Shown here: in pieces, positions 34,052-42,726 of the stretch
Position numbering within the stretch: the first letter of the stretch is position 1
Layout of the letters: each line of letters begins with the position of its first letter
Assembly: GCF_001905345.1 (NCBI RefSeq)
Contig: NZ_LFBV01000002.1
Coordinates: forward strand, 806,001 to 870,000
Direction: 5' to 3'
DNA length: 64,000 bases
From: Streptomyces uncialis
GTDB taxonomy: Bacteria > Actinomycetota > Actinomycetes > Streptomycetales > Streptomycetaceae
Notes under the pieces: model-generated
Databases searched by the model: none
Seen by the model: the letters and a program-made list of their open reading frames with translations, nothing else
What the model was told of the DNA's origin: nothing
Program-made: the position numbers and the translations under genes

Positions 34052-34588
34052 TCAGTCGGCCTGGACCAGGGCGGCCACGAGGAGCGAACTGAGGATGGTG
34101 CCACCGGCGACCGTGAGCATGGACATCCTCAGGACGCGTTCCCAGTAGCCGTGCAGCACCTCGCTCAGCCGGGCCCCGGCCGGGGCCGGGCCCCCGCGGA
34201 TGCCGCAGTCGCCTCCTCCGGTGGCGGACAGCAGGGGGGAGCCCGTCAGCCGCATGAGCCGGTCGATGAGGGGCTGTCGGGTACCGCAGAAGGAGAAGGG
34301 CACGCCGGCCCGGGCCGCCGCTTCGGCCGCGCTCTCCAGGTGCCGCAGCCCGGCACAGTCCATGAACCGCAGGGCGGTCAGGTCGACCCGGATACCCGCC
34401 GGACGGCAGGCCAGGTTGAGCTCGACCACGGTGTCGAACTCCGCACCCGATTCGAGGTCCAGTTCTCCCGACAGACGGATGGTGGCCCATTGCGCGTCCG
34501 CCGTCCGCCCCGGGGCGAATGTCGTCCGGTGCGCGAAGACCGGGCGCCGGATCACGCGTCCGCCCGGGTGCGGCGGGGACGGGTGCAC
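34052..34588 (-). CDS. STAS-domain protein (anti-sigma factor antagonist type)
   Basis: Up to 178 residues from GTG 34588; GTG 34555 (VIRRPVFAHRTTF) is an equal candidate since neither has a strong ribosome site. The STAS domain spans residues ~30-120: TIRLSGELDLESGAEFDTVV and VDLTALRFMDCAGLRHLESA. The phospho-acceptor position after Asp is Cys in place of Ser/Thr, so regulation by phosphorylation is doubtful. The last ~25 residues (LRMSMLTVAGGTILSSLLVA) are hydrophobic and may anchor it to the membrane, which is unusual for SpoIIAA-like proteins. Confidence 0.75.
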   Translation of the reverse strand: MHPSPPHPGGRVIRRPVFAHRTTFAPGRTADAQWATIRLSGELDLESGAEFDTVVELNLACRPAGIRVDLTALRFMDCAGLRHLESAAEAAARAGVPFSFCGTRQPLIDRLMRLTGSPLLSATGGGDCGIRGGPAPAGARLSEVLHGYWERVLRMSMLTVAGGTILSSLLVAALVQAD

Positions 34589-34970
34589 AGCGCGGCGCGG
34601 GGAGTTCTCATGGGGCCGGCTCCAGGCAGAACAGGGTCACGTAACGGGGGCAGGGTGAAGGGGAGCGCCTGTCGCGGTACGAGGGCTCGTCCGTTCACCG
34701 GGCGGACCGTCCGGTCCGGCCCCGCAGGTGTGCCTGCTTTCCGAAGCACGTGTTCCGAATCTGCCCGGGTCCCACCCCGGCAAACCCATCCTCCCGCGGG
34801 TGCCCGGCGACCCCGCGGACGCCCTCGCACGCATCTCGGCCTGCTCCGCGCGCGTTTGGGTCGGGGCGTTCCGGCCCATGCTTGGGAAACGGGGGATTAC
34901 CGTGGCAGGCTGCGCACTGGCCTCCGGCCGCGATGAAGAGTTGTCTTGCGTCCCGTGGAGCGACCGAGCT

Positions 34971-36005
34971 ATGCATATGGAAATGCGGGAGAGCCCGCAC
35001 AATCACCCCGCTGTTCCCGGTGTACCCGGTGTACCCGCAGTTGCCGCTGTTCCCGGTGTTGCCGCTGTTCCCGCGGATGAACAGCGGGATCAGCGGGACG
35101 GGACCGTTCAGCCCGCAGAGTCGGACGCCGGGTCACGGAATCGGCTGCTGGCCCGCGACGCGATATCGGCGGCGCAGGACGTCCTGCTGGAGCGTTACCG
35201 TCTCGCCTCCGCGCAGACGGCGTTCGACCTGCTGCGCGAGACCTCGCAGCGCCTCAACATCAAGATGCATACCCTCGCCGACGCGGTGGTGCGCGTGCCC
35301 GGCCCCGGTCCCGGGGCGGATCTGTGGTTCCCCGGCCGGGGCCGGAGCGCCCCGCCGCCTCTGCCGCTGCTGGGGATCGACCAGGATCGTCCCGTGCGGC
35401 TGCCCGAGGTGCTGAAGGCCGCGATGCGGCGGGTCCTGGACGTCACGGAGACGGACATGGGCAATGTCCAGCTGGCGGCCGGGAACGGCGTCCTCAGACT
35501 GGAGAGGCACACCGGTCTGGACCGCCAGTTCACCGACTTCTTCGCCTTCGTCGGCAGTCCGAGCTCGGCGACGTCCTGCGGGTACGCGGCGGAGCAGCGG
35601 CGGCAGGTCACCGTCCGCGATGTGAGCACCGCGGACCTGTTCGACGAGGAATCGCGGCGGGTCATCCTGCGGGCCGGGAGCCGCGCCTGTCACAGCGTCC
35701 CGCTGGTCGACCCCCATGGGGTCCCGCTGGGCATGATCTCCTCCCATCACGAGCGTCCGCTGAACGATTTCAGCGCGGCGCGCATCGGTGCCTTGCGGGA
35801 GACGGGTACGGCGGTGGGCCGGTGGCTGTCCTGGTACCGGCGCACGACTGTTCTGGACGCGCTGGAGGACCTGCACAGGAGAGCGAGCGGTGCGGCCTCC
35901 GCCGGGCCGCCGTCATCGGCGTCCTCCGGGGCCGCCCCGGGACCGGCGGCGGAGGACTCCGCCCGGCGCCGGACGGACGGCCGGACGGACGGTGTGCGGC
36001 CGTAG
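34971..36005 (+). CDS. ANTAR-GAF regulatory protein
   Basis: 344 residues from ATG 34971 (MHMEMRESPHNHPAVPG; ATGs at 34977 and 34983 are alternatives). Residues ~15-40 are a Val-Pro repeat (VPGVPGVPAVAAVPGVAAVP). An ANTAR RNA-binding helix bundle follows (RDAISAAQDVLLERYRLASA, DLLRETSQRLNIKMHTLADA). A GAF sensor domain takes up ~155-310 (VTETDMGNVQLAAGNG, GSRACHSVPLVDPHGVPLGM). ANTAR domains bind nascent RNA and prevent termination. Usually GAF comes before ANTAR; here the order is reversed. It is the only regulator close to the biosynthetic cluster. Confidence 0.75.
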   Translation: MHMEMRESPHNHPAVPGVPGVPAVAAVPGVAAVPADEQRDQRDGTVQPAESDAGSRNRLLARDAISAAQDVLLERYRLASAQTAFDLLRETSQRLNIKMHTLADAVVRVPGPGPGADLWFPGRGRSAPPPLPLLGIDQDRPVRLPEVLKAAMRRVLDVTETDMGNVQLAAGNGVLRLERHTGLDRQFTDFFAFVGSPSSATSCGYAAEQRRQVTVRDVSTADLFDEESRRVILRAGSRACHSVPLVDPHGVPLGMISSHHERPLNDFSAARIGALRETGTAVGRWLSWYRRTTVLDALEDLHRRASGAASAGPPSSASSGAAPGPAAEDSARRRTDGRTDGVRP

Positions 36006-36052
36006 CGTCCGGCGCTGTGCCGCCCGCCGGGCGCGGGCGGCGGTCCGGCGGG

Positions 36053-36322
36053 TCAGCCCGTCGGTTCGTCGGGAACGGGGTGCTCGGGGTGGACGCGGCC
36101 GTCCCGGGGGTCGTCCTCGGGTTCCGGGCCGGTTGCGTCGGTGCCGGGGGGTTCCTCGTCCTGCTCCGGTCCGTCGGGGGCGATGATCGCCAGCGGGTCG
36201 TCGTCGTGGTCGCCGTCCGCCTGCTGGTCCTCGGGGTCGCGGGGCAGCGGCACCTTCGGCTTGTCGCCCTCCGCCCGGTCGCTCGGCTCTTCCCGGTCGC
36301 TCGTCCGTTCCTGGTCGCTCAT
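36053..36322 (-). CDS. Small acidic, probably disordered protein
   Basis: 89 residues from ATG 36322, with AGGAAGGTGA upstream. It begins MSDQERTSDREEPSDRAEGD and is rich in Asp, Glu and Pro with hardly any hydrophobic core (one short PLAIIAPDG patch). There is no signal peptide. Function unknown. The clear ribosome site argues for a real gene. Confidence 0.55.
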   Translation of the reverse strand: MSDQERTSDREEPSDRAEGDKPKVPLPRDPEDQQADGDHDDDPLAIIAPDGPEQDEEPPGTDATGPEPEDDPRDGRVHPEHPVPDEPTG

Positions 36323-36503
36323 GCGTGGGTCACCTTCCTGTGGCCCGGCCGACGGGCACCGCCGTGCCGATATGTACGGCGTCCCGGCCCCTGCGGGCGG
36401 GACCGGTCCCGAACGGCCGTTCTCCGTTCCGCCCCGCCTGCCCCGCTCCCCCTCGGCCATGCCTTCCGGTCCGGGTCGTTCCGGGGTGGCGGGTCACGTG
36501 ACC

Positions 36504-36560
36504 GGGCCGCGGGCCGTCGTCCGGGCCGCGGGCCGCCGTCCGGGCCGCGGGCCGCCGTCC
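36504..36560. repeat. 19-base tandem repeat, three copies
   Basis: GGGCCGCGGGCCGYCGTCC occurs three times head to tail (36504-36522, 36523-36541, 36542-36560), the first with a T. It lies 33 bases before the AraC start and could form alternative hairpins in its leader, or be a simple slippage array. Confidence 0.8.
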
Positions 36561-36592
36561 GGCCGGGGCGGGAGCCGTCCTAGGGTGTGGGG

Positions 36593-37501
36593 ATGCCGCT
36601 CCCCCGTCCTGAGGCCACGCCCTGTCCGGCCGCCGACGCGGTCCGCTCGCCGGACCCGGCGGCTCCCGGGCCGCGTGCGGGTGCCGGGCCGCGTGCGGGT
36701 GCCGGAGCCGACGGGGTCGTACCGGTGGCGGGGCGGGAGACGCGGTCGCTGCCGGTGGTCGCCGCGGGGGCGGTGGTGATGCCGTTCGCCGTCCAGTCGT
36801 ACGACGAGGTCGTCGCGCACGACACCACCTGGGGCGAGCACTCCCATCCGTTCCACGAGCTGCTGTGGAACGGGCGCGGCGCGTCGACCGCGGTGGTCGG
36901 GGCGCGGGTCTGGACGATCACTCCCGCGCTCGGTCTGTGGATGCCGGCGGGCACCCTGCACTCGGGTTCGGCGGTGGCGGGGACCTGGTTCCGGGCGAGC
37001 TTCTTCGGGTTCCACACCACACCGTCCATCTCCCCGGCACCGGTGGCCGTGGAGATCACCCCGCTGCTGCGGCTGCTGCTGGAGCGGCTCGGCGCTCCCG
37101 GGCTCTCCGCCGCCTCACGGGCGACCACCGAGGCGATGGTGCTCGACGTGCTCGAACCGTCGCCGCGCGAACTGCTGGTCCAGGCGCCCGCGTCGGCGCT
37201 GCTGCGGCCGATCGCCGCGGCGCTGCGGGCAGATCCGGGCGACCGGCGCACCCTCGCGGACTGGGCAACGGAGCTGGGGGTGAGCGGCCGGACCATCAGC
37301 CGTGCGTTCAACGCGGAGACGGGGACCAGCTTCGCGCGCTGGATCGCCTCGGTCCGGGCCCAGCACGCCGTCGCCCTGCTGAGCCGGGGCTGGGACGTGG
37401 AGGCGGTGGCCGAAGAGGTCGGGTACCGGTCGGCGAGCGCCTTCGGGGCGGCGTTCCGGCGGACGACCGGGCTCACCCCGGGCACGTTCCGGGTGCTCTG
37501 A
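36593..37501 (+). CDS. AraC-family regulator, next to iron importer
   Basis: 302 residues from ATG 36593 with AGGGTG before it. The N-terminus is Pro/Ala/Gly-rich and disordered (~50 residues). A cupin sensor follows (HSHPFHELLWNGRG, WMPAGTLHSGSAVAG). The C-terminal ~100 residues are the double helix-turn-helix (TLADWATELGVSGRTISRAF and EAVAEEVGYRSASAFGAAFR). AraC regulators with siderophore-uptake genes often sense the ferric siderophore and activate the importer, the likely role here as the importer begins 244 bases downstream. Confidence 0.85.
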   Translation: MPLPRPEATPCPAADAVRSPDPAAPGPRAGAGPRAGAGADGVVPVAGRETRSLPVVAAGAVVMPFAVQSYDEVVAHDTTWGEHSHPFHELLWNGRGASTAVVGARVWTITPALGLWMPAGTLHSGSAVAGTWFRASFFGFHTTPSISPAPVAVEITPLLRLLLERLGAPGLSAASRATTEAMVLDVLEPSPRELLVQAPASALLRPIAAALRADPGDRRTLADWATELGVSGRTISRAFNAETGTSFARWIASVRAQHAVALLSRGWDVEAVAEEVGYRSASAFGAAFRRTTGLTPGTFRVL

Positions 37502-37622
37502 GGAGCGTTCCCCGACCAGGGGCGGGTCCCTCGCCCCCGTACGCGCGGGCGGGCGTCCCGATCGCTACATCGGCTGTCCAAAAGGGCTGGTTGCGACACC
37601 GCGCGGCGTTCTCCTACAGTTC

Positions 37623-37641
37623 AAAGGCAAGCCTTACCTAA
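37623..37641 (+). promoter_or_regulatory. Iron box (DmdR/IdeR operator)
   Basis: AAAGGCAAGCCTTACCTAA fits the 19-base DtxR-family consensus TWAGGTWAGSCTWACCTWA at 16-17 positions. It lies 103 bases before the binding-protein start. With iron present the Fe(II)-bound repressor would shut the importer operon. Confidence 0.85.
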
Positions 37642-37744
37642 GTGCTTGCGTTCAGTTCGGTGCACACACTCCACGACGGCATCCCGGGACCCAGTACGTG
37701 CGAGGACCGGCACCTGGCATCCGGACAGTGGGGTTCTCACCATC

Positions 37745-38818
37745 ATGCGTTCATACCGTCTGCGGCTGTTCAGCACGGCCGCCGCACTTCTGACCCTCGC
37801 GGCCTGCGGCGGTCCCACCGATGCCGGGGGCGACGGCGAGGACGGCGCGGAGAAGGATTCCTCTTCGTCCGCCGAGCCGTCCGGGAAGTCCTCCGGCACG
37901 TTCCCGCTCACGGTCGAGCACGCGCTGGGCAAGGCCACCCTCAAGGAGAAGCCGAAGCGCGTCGCCACGGTGAACTGGGCCAACCACGAGGTGCCGCTGG
38001 CCCTCGGCGTCGTCCCGGTCGGCATGGCCTCGGCGGACTTCGGTGACGACGACGGCGACGGGGTGCTGCCCTGGGTGGAGAAGAAGCTGGACGAGCTGGG
38101 CGCCAAGACCCCCGTCCTGTTCGACGAGAACGACGGCATCGACTTCGAAGCCGTCGCGGACACCGACCCGGACGTCATCCTCGCCTCCTATTCCGGTCTG
38201 ACGAAGCAGGACTACGCCACCCTCAGCGAGATAGCCCCCGTGGTGGCGTACCCGGACGCCCCGTGGGCGACCCCGTGGCGGGAGATCGTACGGAGCAACA
38301 GCAAGGCCATCGGGCTCGCCGACGAGGGCGAGAAGCTGATCGGGGAGCTGGAGGGCGACATCAGCCGGACCGTCGCCAAGTACCCGCAGCTCAAGGGCAA
38401 GTCGGCGATGTTCATGACCCATGTCGACCCCGGTGACGTCAGCAAGATCGGCTACTACACCGCGCACGACACCCGGACGCTGTTCTTCGAGGACCTCGGG
38501 CTGAGGATCCCCGGCAGCGTCGCCAAGGCGTCGAAGGGCACGGACAAGTTCGCGCTGACGCGCAGCGCCGAGCAGGTCGACGTGTTCGACGACGTCGACA
38601 TCATCACCGGCTACGGCGACGGCAAGGGCGCGCTGACGAAGACGCTGCGCGAGGACCCGCTGCTGTCGAAGATCCCCGCGGTCGAGCGCGGCTCGATGTA
38701 TCTGCTGCCCGGCAGCTCGCCGCTGGCGACGGCGGCCAACCCGACGCCGCTGTCGATCTCGTGGGTGCTGGAGGACTACGTGGCCGCGCTCGCCAAGGCC
38801 GCGGACAAGGTCAAGTGA
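37745..38818 (+). CDS. Ferric-siderophore ABC transporter, substrate-binding lipoprotein
   Basis: 357 residues, ATG 37745. The lipoprotein signal MRSYRLRLFSTAAALLTLAA ends in LAAC, followed by a Gly/Asp/Ser linker. The body is a class III (FecB/BtuF-type) binding protein: PKRVATVNWANHEVPLALGV, FEAVADTDPDVILASYSGLT, FEDLGLRIPGSVAKASK. It captures a ferric siderophore outside the cell and hands it to the two FecCD permeases. The stop overlaps the next GTG (GTGA). Confidence 0.92.
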   Translation: MRSYRLRLFSTAAALLTLAACGGPTDAGGDGEDGAEKDSSSSAEPSGKSSGTFPLTVEHALGKATLKEKPKRVATVNWANHEVPLALGVVPVGMASADFGDDDGDGVLPWVEKKLDELGAKTPVLFDENDGIDFEAVADTDPDVILASYSGLTKQDYATLSEIAPVVAYPDAPWATPWREIVRSNSKAIGLADEGEKLIGELEGDISRTVAKYPQLKGKSAMFMTHVDPGDVSKIGYYTAHDTRTLFFEDLGLRIPGSVAKASKGTDKFALTRSAEQVDVFDDVDIITGYGDGKGALTKTLREDPLLSKIPAVERGSMYLLPGSSPLATAANPTPLSISWVLEDYVAALAKAADKVK

Positions 38819-39858
38819 CGACCGTCCCCGCCCGTCGGACACCGGACGCCGCCGTGGTGCGGCGTCCGGTGCGTGCCCGGCCGCTGTGGCTCCTCGCGGC
38901 GGTCGTCGTGCTGGCCGCGCTGATGGTGGCCTCCGTCGCGTTCGGTTCCCGGGCCGTCGGCTGGTCCGACGTCTGGGCCGCGCTCGGCGGTTCGGACACG
39001 ACCCTGGAGCAGGCCGCCGCCGTCAAGCGGATACCCCGCACGGTGCTCGCCGTGCTGATCGGGGCGGCGCTGGGTCTCGCGGGCGCCGTGATGCAGGGGG
39101 TGACGCGCAATCCGCTGGCCGATCCGGGCATCCTGGGCGTCAACATGGGCGCGTCGCTCGCCGTGGTCACGGCGGTCGCGTTCTTCGGGCTCTCCTCCCC
39201 CGTCGGGTACATCTGGGTCGCGATGGCGGGGGCCGCGCTGTCGGCCGCATTCGTGTACGGCGTCGGTTCGCTGGGCAGGGGCGGCGCCACACCCCTGAAA
39301 CTGGCGCTCTCCGGGGCGGCGACCTCGGCCGCGTTCGCCTCGCTGGTGACCGCCGTGGTGCTGCCGCGCAACGACATCGCCGGGAGCTTCCGGCTCTGGC
39401 AGATCGGCGGGGTGGGCGGCGCCTCCTTCGACCGTATCGGGCAGGTGCTGCCGTTCCTCGTGGTGGGGTTCGTGATCTGTCTGGTGTCGGCCAAGGCGCT
39501 GAACTCGCTGGCGCTCGGTGAGGAACTCGCGGCGGGCCTCGGCGAGCGGGTCGCCCTGGCCCGGGGCACGGCCGCGCTCGGCGCCGTCGTGCTGTGCGGC
39601 GCGGCGACCGCGGTCGCCGGGCCGATCGCCTTCGTCGGTCTCGTCGTCCCGCACGCCTGCCGGCTGCTCGCCGGGGTGGACCACCGGTGGCTGCTGCCCT
39701 TCTCCGCGCTGCTGGGCGCGGCACTGCTCACGGCGGCCGATGTGGCCGGGCGGGTGGTCGCCCGGCCCGCCGAGGTCGATGTGGGCATCGTGACGGCGCT
39801 GATCGGCGCCCCGTTCTTCATCTGGATCGTCCGCCGGCAGAAAGTGCGTGCCCTGTGA
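38815..39858 (+). CDS. Siderophore ABC transporter permease (FecCD family), first
   Basis: 347 residues from GTG 38815, translationally coupled. About nine or ten membrane helices. FecCD signatures are RIPRTVLAVLIGAALGLAGA, MQGVTRNPLADPGILGVNMG and the coupling helix ALGEELAAGLGERVALARG. It forms half of the channel with the next gene and couples to the ATPase. Confidence 0.93.
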   Translation: MTTVPARRTPDAAVVRRPVRARPLWLLAAVVVLAALMVASVAFGSRAVGWSDVWAALGGSDTTLEQAAAVKRIPRTVLAVLIGAALGLAGAVMQGVTRNPLADPGILGVNMGASLAVVTAVAFFGLSSPVGYIWVAMAGAALSAAFVYGVGSLGRGGATPLKLALSGAATSAAFASLVTAVVLPRNDIAGSFRLWQIGGVGGASFDRIGQVLPFLVVGFVICLVSAKALNSLALGEELAAGLGERVALARGTAALGAVVLCGAATAVAGPIAFVGLVVPHACRLLAGVDHRWLLPFSALLGAALLTAADVAGRVVARPAEVDVGIVTALIGAPFFIWIVRRQKVRAL

Positions 39859-40910
39859 GCGCCGTCGTCCTCCCCCCACCGCCGTCCTCCACCGCGGCCG
39901 TGGCACGCGGCCGGGCCCGCCGGGCGGTTCGCCGTCGCACGGTCACCCTGGTGCTGGCCGGGTCCGTGGTGGCCGTGTTCACGGTGACCCTGATGGTCGG
40001 GCGGACGTACTACCCGCTCGACGACGTGATCCGGGTGGTGCTCGGTGAGCGGGTGCCGGGGGCGTCGTTCACGGTCGGGCGGCTGCGGCTGCCGCGGGCG
40101 GTGCTCGCCGTGGTGGCGGGCCTGAGCTTCGGGCTGGCCGGTGTCACCTTCCAGACCATGCTCCGCAATCCGCTCGCCAGCCCCGATGTCATCGGCATCA
40201 GTTCGGGCGCGAGCGCGGCGGCGGCCGTCGCGATCGTCACGCTGTCCCTCGGGGGTTCGCAGGTGTCGGGCGTGGCGATCGCCGCCGCCCTCGCCGTGGC
40301 GCTGCTCGTCTACACCCTGGCCTTCAAGGACGGGGTGGTGGGCACCCGGCTGATCCTCATCGGGATCGGTATCGCCGCGATGCTCGACAGCCTGATCGCG
40401 TATGTGCTTTCCCAGGCCGCCGAGTGGGATCTCCAGGAGGCGATGCGCTGGCTGACAGGCAGCCTCAACGGCACCACGTGGAACGAGACCGTGCCCGCCG
40501 CCGCGGCGCTGGCGGTGCTGGCCCCCGTGCTGCTGTCGCGGGCGCGCGATCTGTCGTCGATGCAGCTCGGGGACGACACCGCCGCCGCCCTCGGGGTCCG
40601 CGTCGAACGCACCCGGATCACGGTGATCGTCGCCGCGGTCGGGCTGATCGCGTTCGCCACGGCGGCGGCCGGGCCGATCGCCTTCGTCGCGTTCCTGTCC
40701 GGGCCCATCGCGGCGCGGATCACCGGGTCCGGCGGTTCGCCGCTGGTGCCCGCCGCGCTGGTCGGCGCGCTGCTGGTGCTGGTCGCCGATCTCACCGGTC
40801 AGTTCGCCTTCGACACCCGCTTCCCGGTCGGCGTCGTCACCGGTGTGCTCGGCGCTCCCTATCTCGTCCACCTGATCATCCGCACCAACCGCGCGGGAGG
40901 CTCCCTGTGA
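39855..40910 (+). CDS. Siderophore ABC transporter permease (FecCD family), second
   Basis: 351 residues, GTG 39855 overlapping the previous stop (GTGA). RLPRAVLAVVAGLSFGLAGV, FQTMLRNPLASPDVIGISSG and the coupling helix LGDDTAAALGVRVERTRITV mark it as FecCD. An Arg-rich cytoplasmic N-terminus (RGRARRAVRRRTV) precedes the first helix. It pairs with the upstream permease. Confidence 0.93.
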   Translation: MSAVVLPPPPSSTAAVARGRARRAVRRRTVTLVLAGSVVAVFTVTLMVGRTYYPLDDVIRVVLGERVPGASFTVGRLRLPRAVLAVVAGLSFGLAGVTFQTMLRNPLASPDVIGISSGASAAAAVAIVTLSLGGSQVSGVAIAAALAVALLVYTLAFKDGVVGTRLILIGIGIAAMLDSLIAYVLSQAAEWDLQEAMRWLTGSLNGTTWNETVPAAAALAVLAPVLLSRARDLSSMQLGDDTAAALGVRVERTRITVIVAAVGLIAFATAAAGPIAFVAFLSGPIAARITGSGGSPLVPAALVGALLVLVADLTGQFAFDTRFPVGVVTGVLGAPYLVHLIIRTNRAGGSL

Positions 40911-41869
40911 CCACGACCCACTCCCTGGCGGCCGAGGGGCTCACCCTCGGCTACGGCGACCGCGTCGTCGTGGAGTCCCTGGACCTGCCGGTGCCGCCGG
41001 GCGGGATCACGGCGATCGTCGGTGCGAACGCCTGCGGCAAATCGACGCTCCTGCGGTCCATGTCCCGGCTGCTGGCGCCCCGCGCGGGCCGTGTCGTCCT
41101 GGACGGGAAGGAGGTGCACCGGCTGCCCGCGAAGGCACTCGCCCGCACGCTCGGGCTGCTGCCCCAGTCGCCGGTCGCGCCGGAGGGGATCACCGTCGGT
41201 GACCTCGTCGGCCGGGGACGCCATCCGCATCAGCGGGTGTTCTCGCGCTGGAACGCCGAGGACGACGCGGCCGTGGCGGCGGCGCTGGAGGCGACGGACA
41301 CCACGGCCCTCGCCGACCGCTCCGTGGACGAACTGTCCGGCGGGCAGCGCCAGCGGGTGTGGATCGCGATGGCGCTCGCCCAGCAGACGGACATCCTGAT
41401 GCTGGACGAGCCCACCACCTTCCTCGACGCGAGCCACCAGGTCGAGGTGCTGGACCTGCTGACGGATCTGAACCGCGTCCGGGGCACGACCGTCGTGATG
41501 GTCCTGCACGACCTCAACCTCGCCGCCCGGTACGCGGACCACATCGTCGCCCTCGCCGGGGGACGGCTGCACGCCGCCGGGACACCGGACGAGGTGCTGA
41601 CGGAGGAGAACGTCCGCGCGGTGTTCGGTCTGCGCAGCCGCATCATCGAGGACCCGGTCTCCGGCCGGCCCCTGATGCTGCCCATCGGACGGCACGGCGT
41701 CAGGCCGGAGGGGCGGGAGGGGCCGGTGCCCGCTCGCGCGGAGCGGGAGCGGGCGGTACCCGGTCCTGCCGAGGGCAAGCAGCCGGTACCCGGTCCGGCG
41801 GAGGGCGATCAGCCGGTACCCGCACCCGCGCAGGGCCATCGGCCGGTGCCCGCGGACAACTCCGGCTGA
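40907..41869 (+). CDS. Siderophore ABC transporter ATPase (FepC-like) with repeat tail
   Basis: 320 residues from GTG 40907, coupled to the permease. Walker A GANACGKST, signature LSGGQRQRV, Walker B ILMLDEPTTFLDASHQVEVL and the switch His VMVLHDLNLAARY are intact. After the normal end of the family (about residue 262) come ~55 residues made of a 10-residue repeat rich in Pro/Val/Ala/Glu (PVPGPAEGKQ, PVPGPAEGDQ, PVPAPAQGHR), encoded by a 30-base DNA repeat. The tail is probably disordered and not needed for ATP hydrolysis. Confidence 0.92.
   Translation: MTTTHSLAAEGLTLGYGDRVVVESLDLPVPPGGITAIVGANACGKSTLLRSMSRLLAPRAGRVVLDGKEVHRLPAKALARTLGLLPQSPVAPEGITVGDLVGRGRHPHQRVFSRWNAEDDAAVAAALEATDTTALADRSVDELSGGQRQRVWIAMALAQQTDILMLDEPTTFLDASHQVEVLDLLTDLNRVRGTTVVMVLHDLNLAARYADHIVALAGGRLHAAGTPDEVLTEENVRAVFGLRSRIIEDPVSGRPLMLPIGRHGVRPEGREGPVPARAERERAVPGPAEGKQPVPGPAEGDQPVPAPAQGHRPVPADNSG
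41725..41865 (+). repeat. 30-base tandem repeat within the ATPase gene
   Basis: Units begin with GGTACC or GGTGCC at 41725, 41755, 41785, 41815 and 41845, an exact 30-base period. The units at 41755 and 41785 are the most alike. The repeat keeps the frame. It is coding, not CRISPR. Confidence 0.85.
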
Positions 41870-42036
41870 TGGCTTGACGGCCTGATGGCCTGACGGCTTG
41901 ACGCGGCGCCGGGGTCCGAGCGCCGCACACCACGGCGCCCCGGTCACGGACACCGGGGCCACCCAGCTCACCCGCGCGGCCCGCGCACCCCTCACACCCA
42001 CCACCGGGAGTCGACTTGCCCAGCAGGACCGCCGCC

Positions 42037-42663
42037 ATGACCGACGAGCACGACGCGGCCCCGTCCGCCGGGACGGCCGGTGTCCCGGCCGGAGCGGGCG
42101 GGACCGCGTGTCCCGTCGGCGCCCCTTCACCGGACGGGAGCGACTGCCGGTCCGGGTTCACCGAGGTGGGCTCGGCCGCGGAGCTGCGGGAGATCCTGGG
42201 CGAACCGCATCCGATCGTCATCGACAAGGTGCACACCCGGCTCGACGCGGACGACCTGGATGTCCTGGCCCGCTCCGCGTTCTGCCTGATGGCCACCTCC
42301 GACGCACACGGCTCCTGCGATGTCTCCCCGCGCGGCGACGTGCCCGGCTTCACCCATGTCGTGGCCCCCGGGACCCTGGCGCTGCCGGAGCGCCGGGGCA
42401 ACCGGCGGGGCGACAGCCTCCACAACATCCTCGGCAATCCGCACGCCGGTCTGCTCTACCTCGTGCCCGGGAGCCAGGACGTCCTGCGGATCAACGGCAG
42501 GGCCCGGGTCCTGACCGACGCCCCGTTCTTCGACGCGATGGCCTCGCGCGGCCGGCGTCCCGACCTCGCCGTCCTGATCGAGATCGACGAGGTCTACCGG
42601 CACTGCGCGGCGTCCCTGAACCGTTCGGGACTGTGGGACACCACGACCTGGGAGAGCGTCTGA
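42037..42663 (+). CDS. PPOX-type flavoprotein (pyridoxamine-phosphate-oxidase fold)
   Basis: 208 residues from ATG 42037; TTG 42016, behind GGGAG, is a real alternative. After a ~45-residue low-complexity N-terminus comes the split-barrel FMN domain: SAFCLMATSDAHGSCDVSPRGD, LPERRGNRRGDSLHNILGNP, AGLLYLVPGSQDVLRINGRA. This is the pattern of the MSMEG_1061 family of FMN- or F420-binding oxidoreductases. It lies 167 bases after the iron importer and may act in siderophore iron release, but this is a guess. Confidence 0.8.
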   Translation: MTDEHDAAPSAGTAGVPAGAGGTACPVGAPSPDGSDCRSGFTEVGSAAELREILGEPHPIVIDKVHTRLDADDLDVLARSAFCLMATSDAHGSCDVSPRGDVPGFTHVVAPGTLALPERRGNRRGDSLHNILGNPHAGLLYLVPGSQDVLRINGRARVLTDAPFFDAMASRGRRPDLAVLIEIDEVYRHCAASLNRSGLWDTTTWESV

Positions 42664-42686
42664 CGCGGTCCGCGCCGCCCGGGCCC

Positions 42687-42709
42687 GCCGCACCGGGGTC
42701 CGGTGCGGC
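42687..42709. terminator. 10-bp hairpin, bidirectional terminator
   Basis: GCCGCACCGG (42687-42696) pairs with CCGGTGCGGC (42700-42709) around a 3-base loop, between the convergent flavoprotein and VOC genes. Confidence 0.75.
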
Positions 42710-42726
42710 CCGTCGGACCGGGCCCG

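Noticed and set aside
38811..40871. Long minus-strand open frame opposite the FecCD permease genes (686 codons)
   Set aside because: It is the GC-frame shadow of two clearly recognisable permeases; its translation is Arg/His/Gly-rich without any family.
41725..41869. Possible CRISPR array of 30-base period
   Set aside because: Units are contiguous without spacers and encode an in-frame protein repeat.
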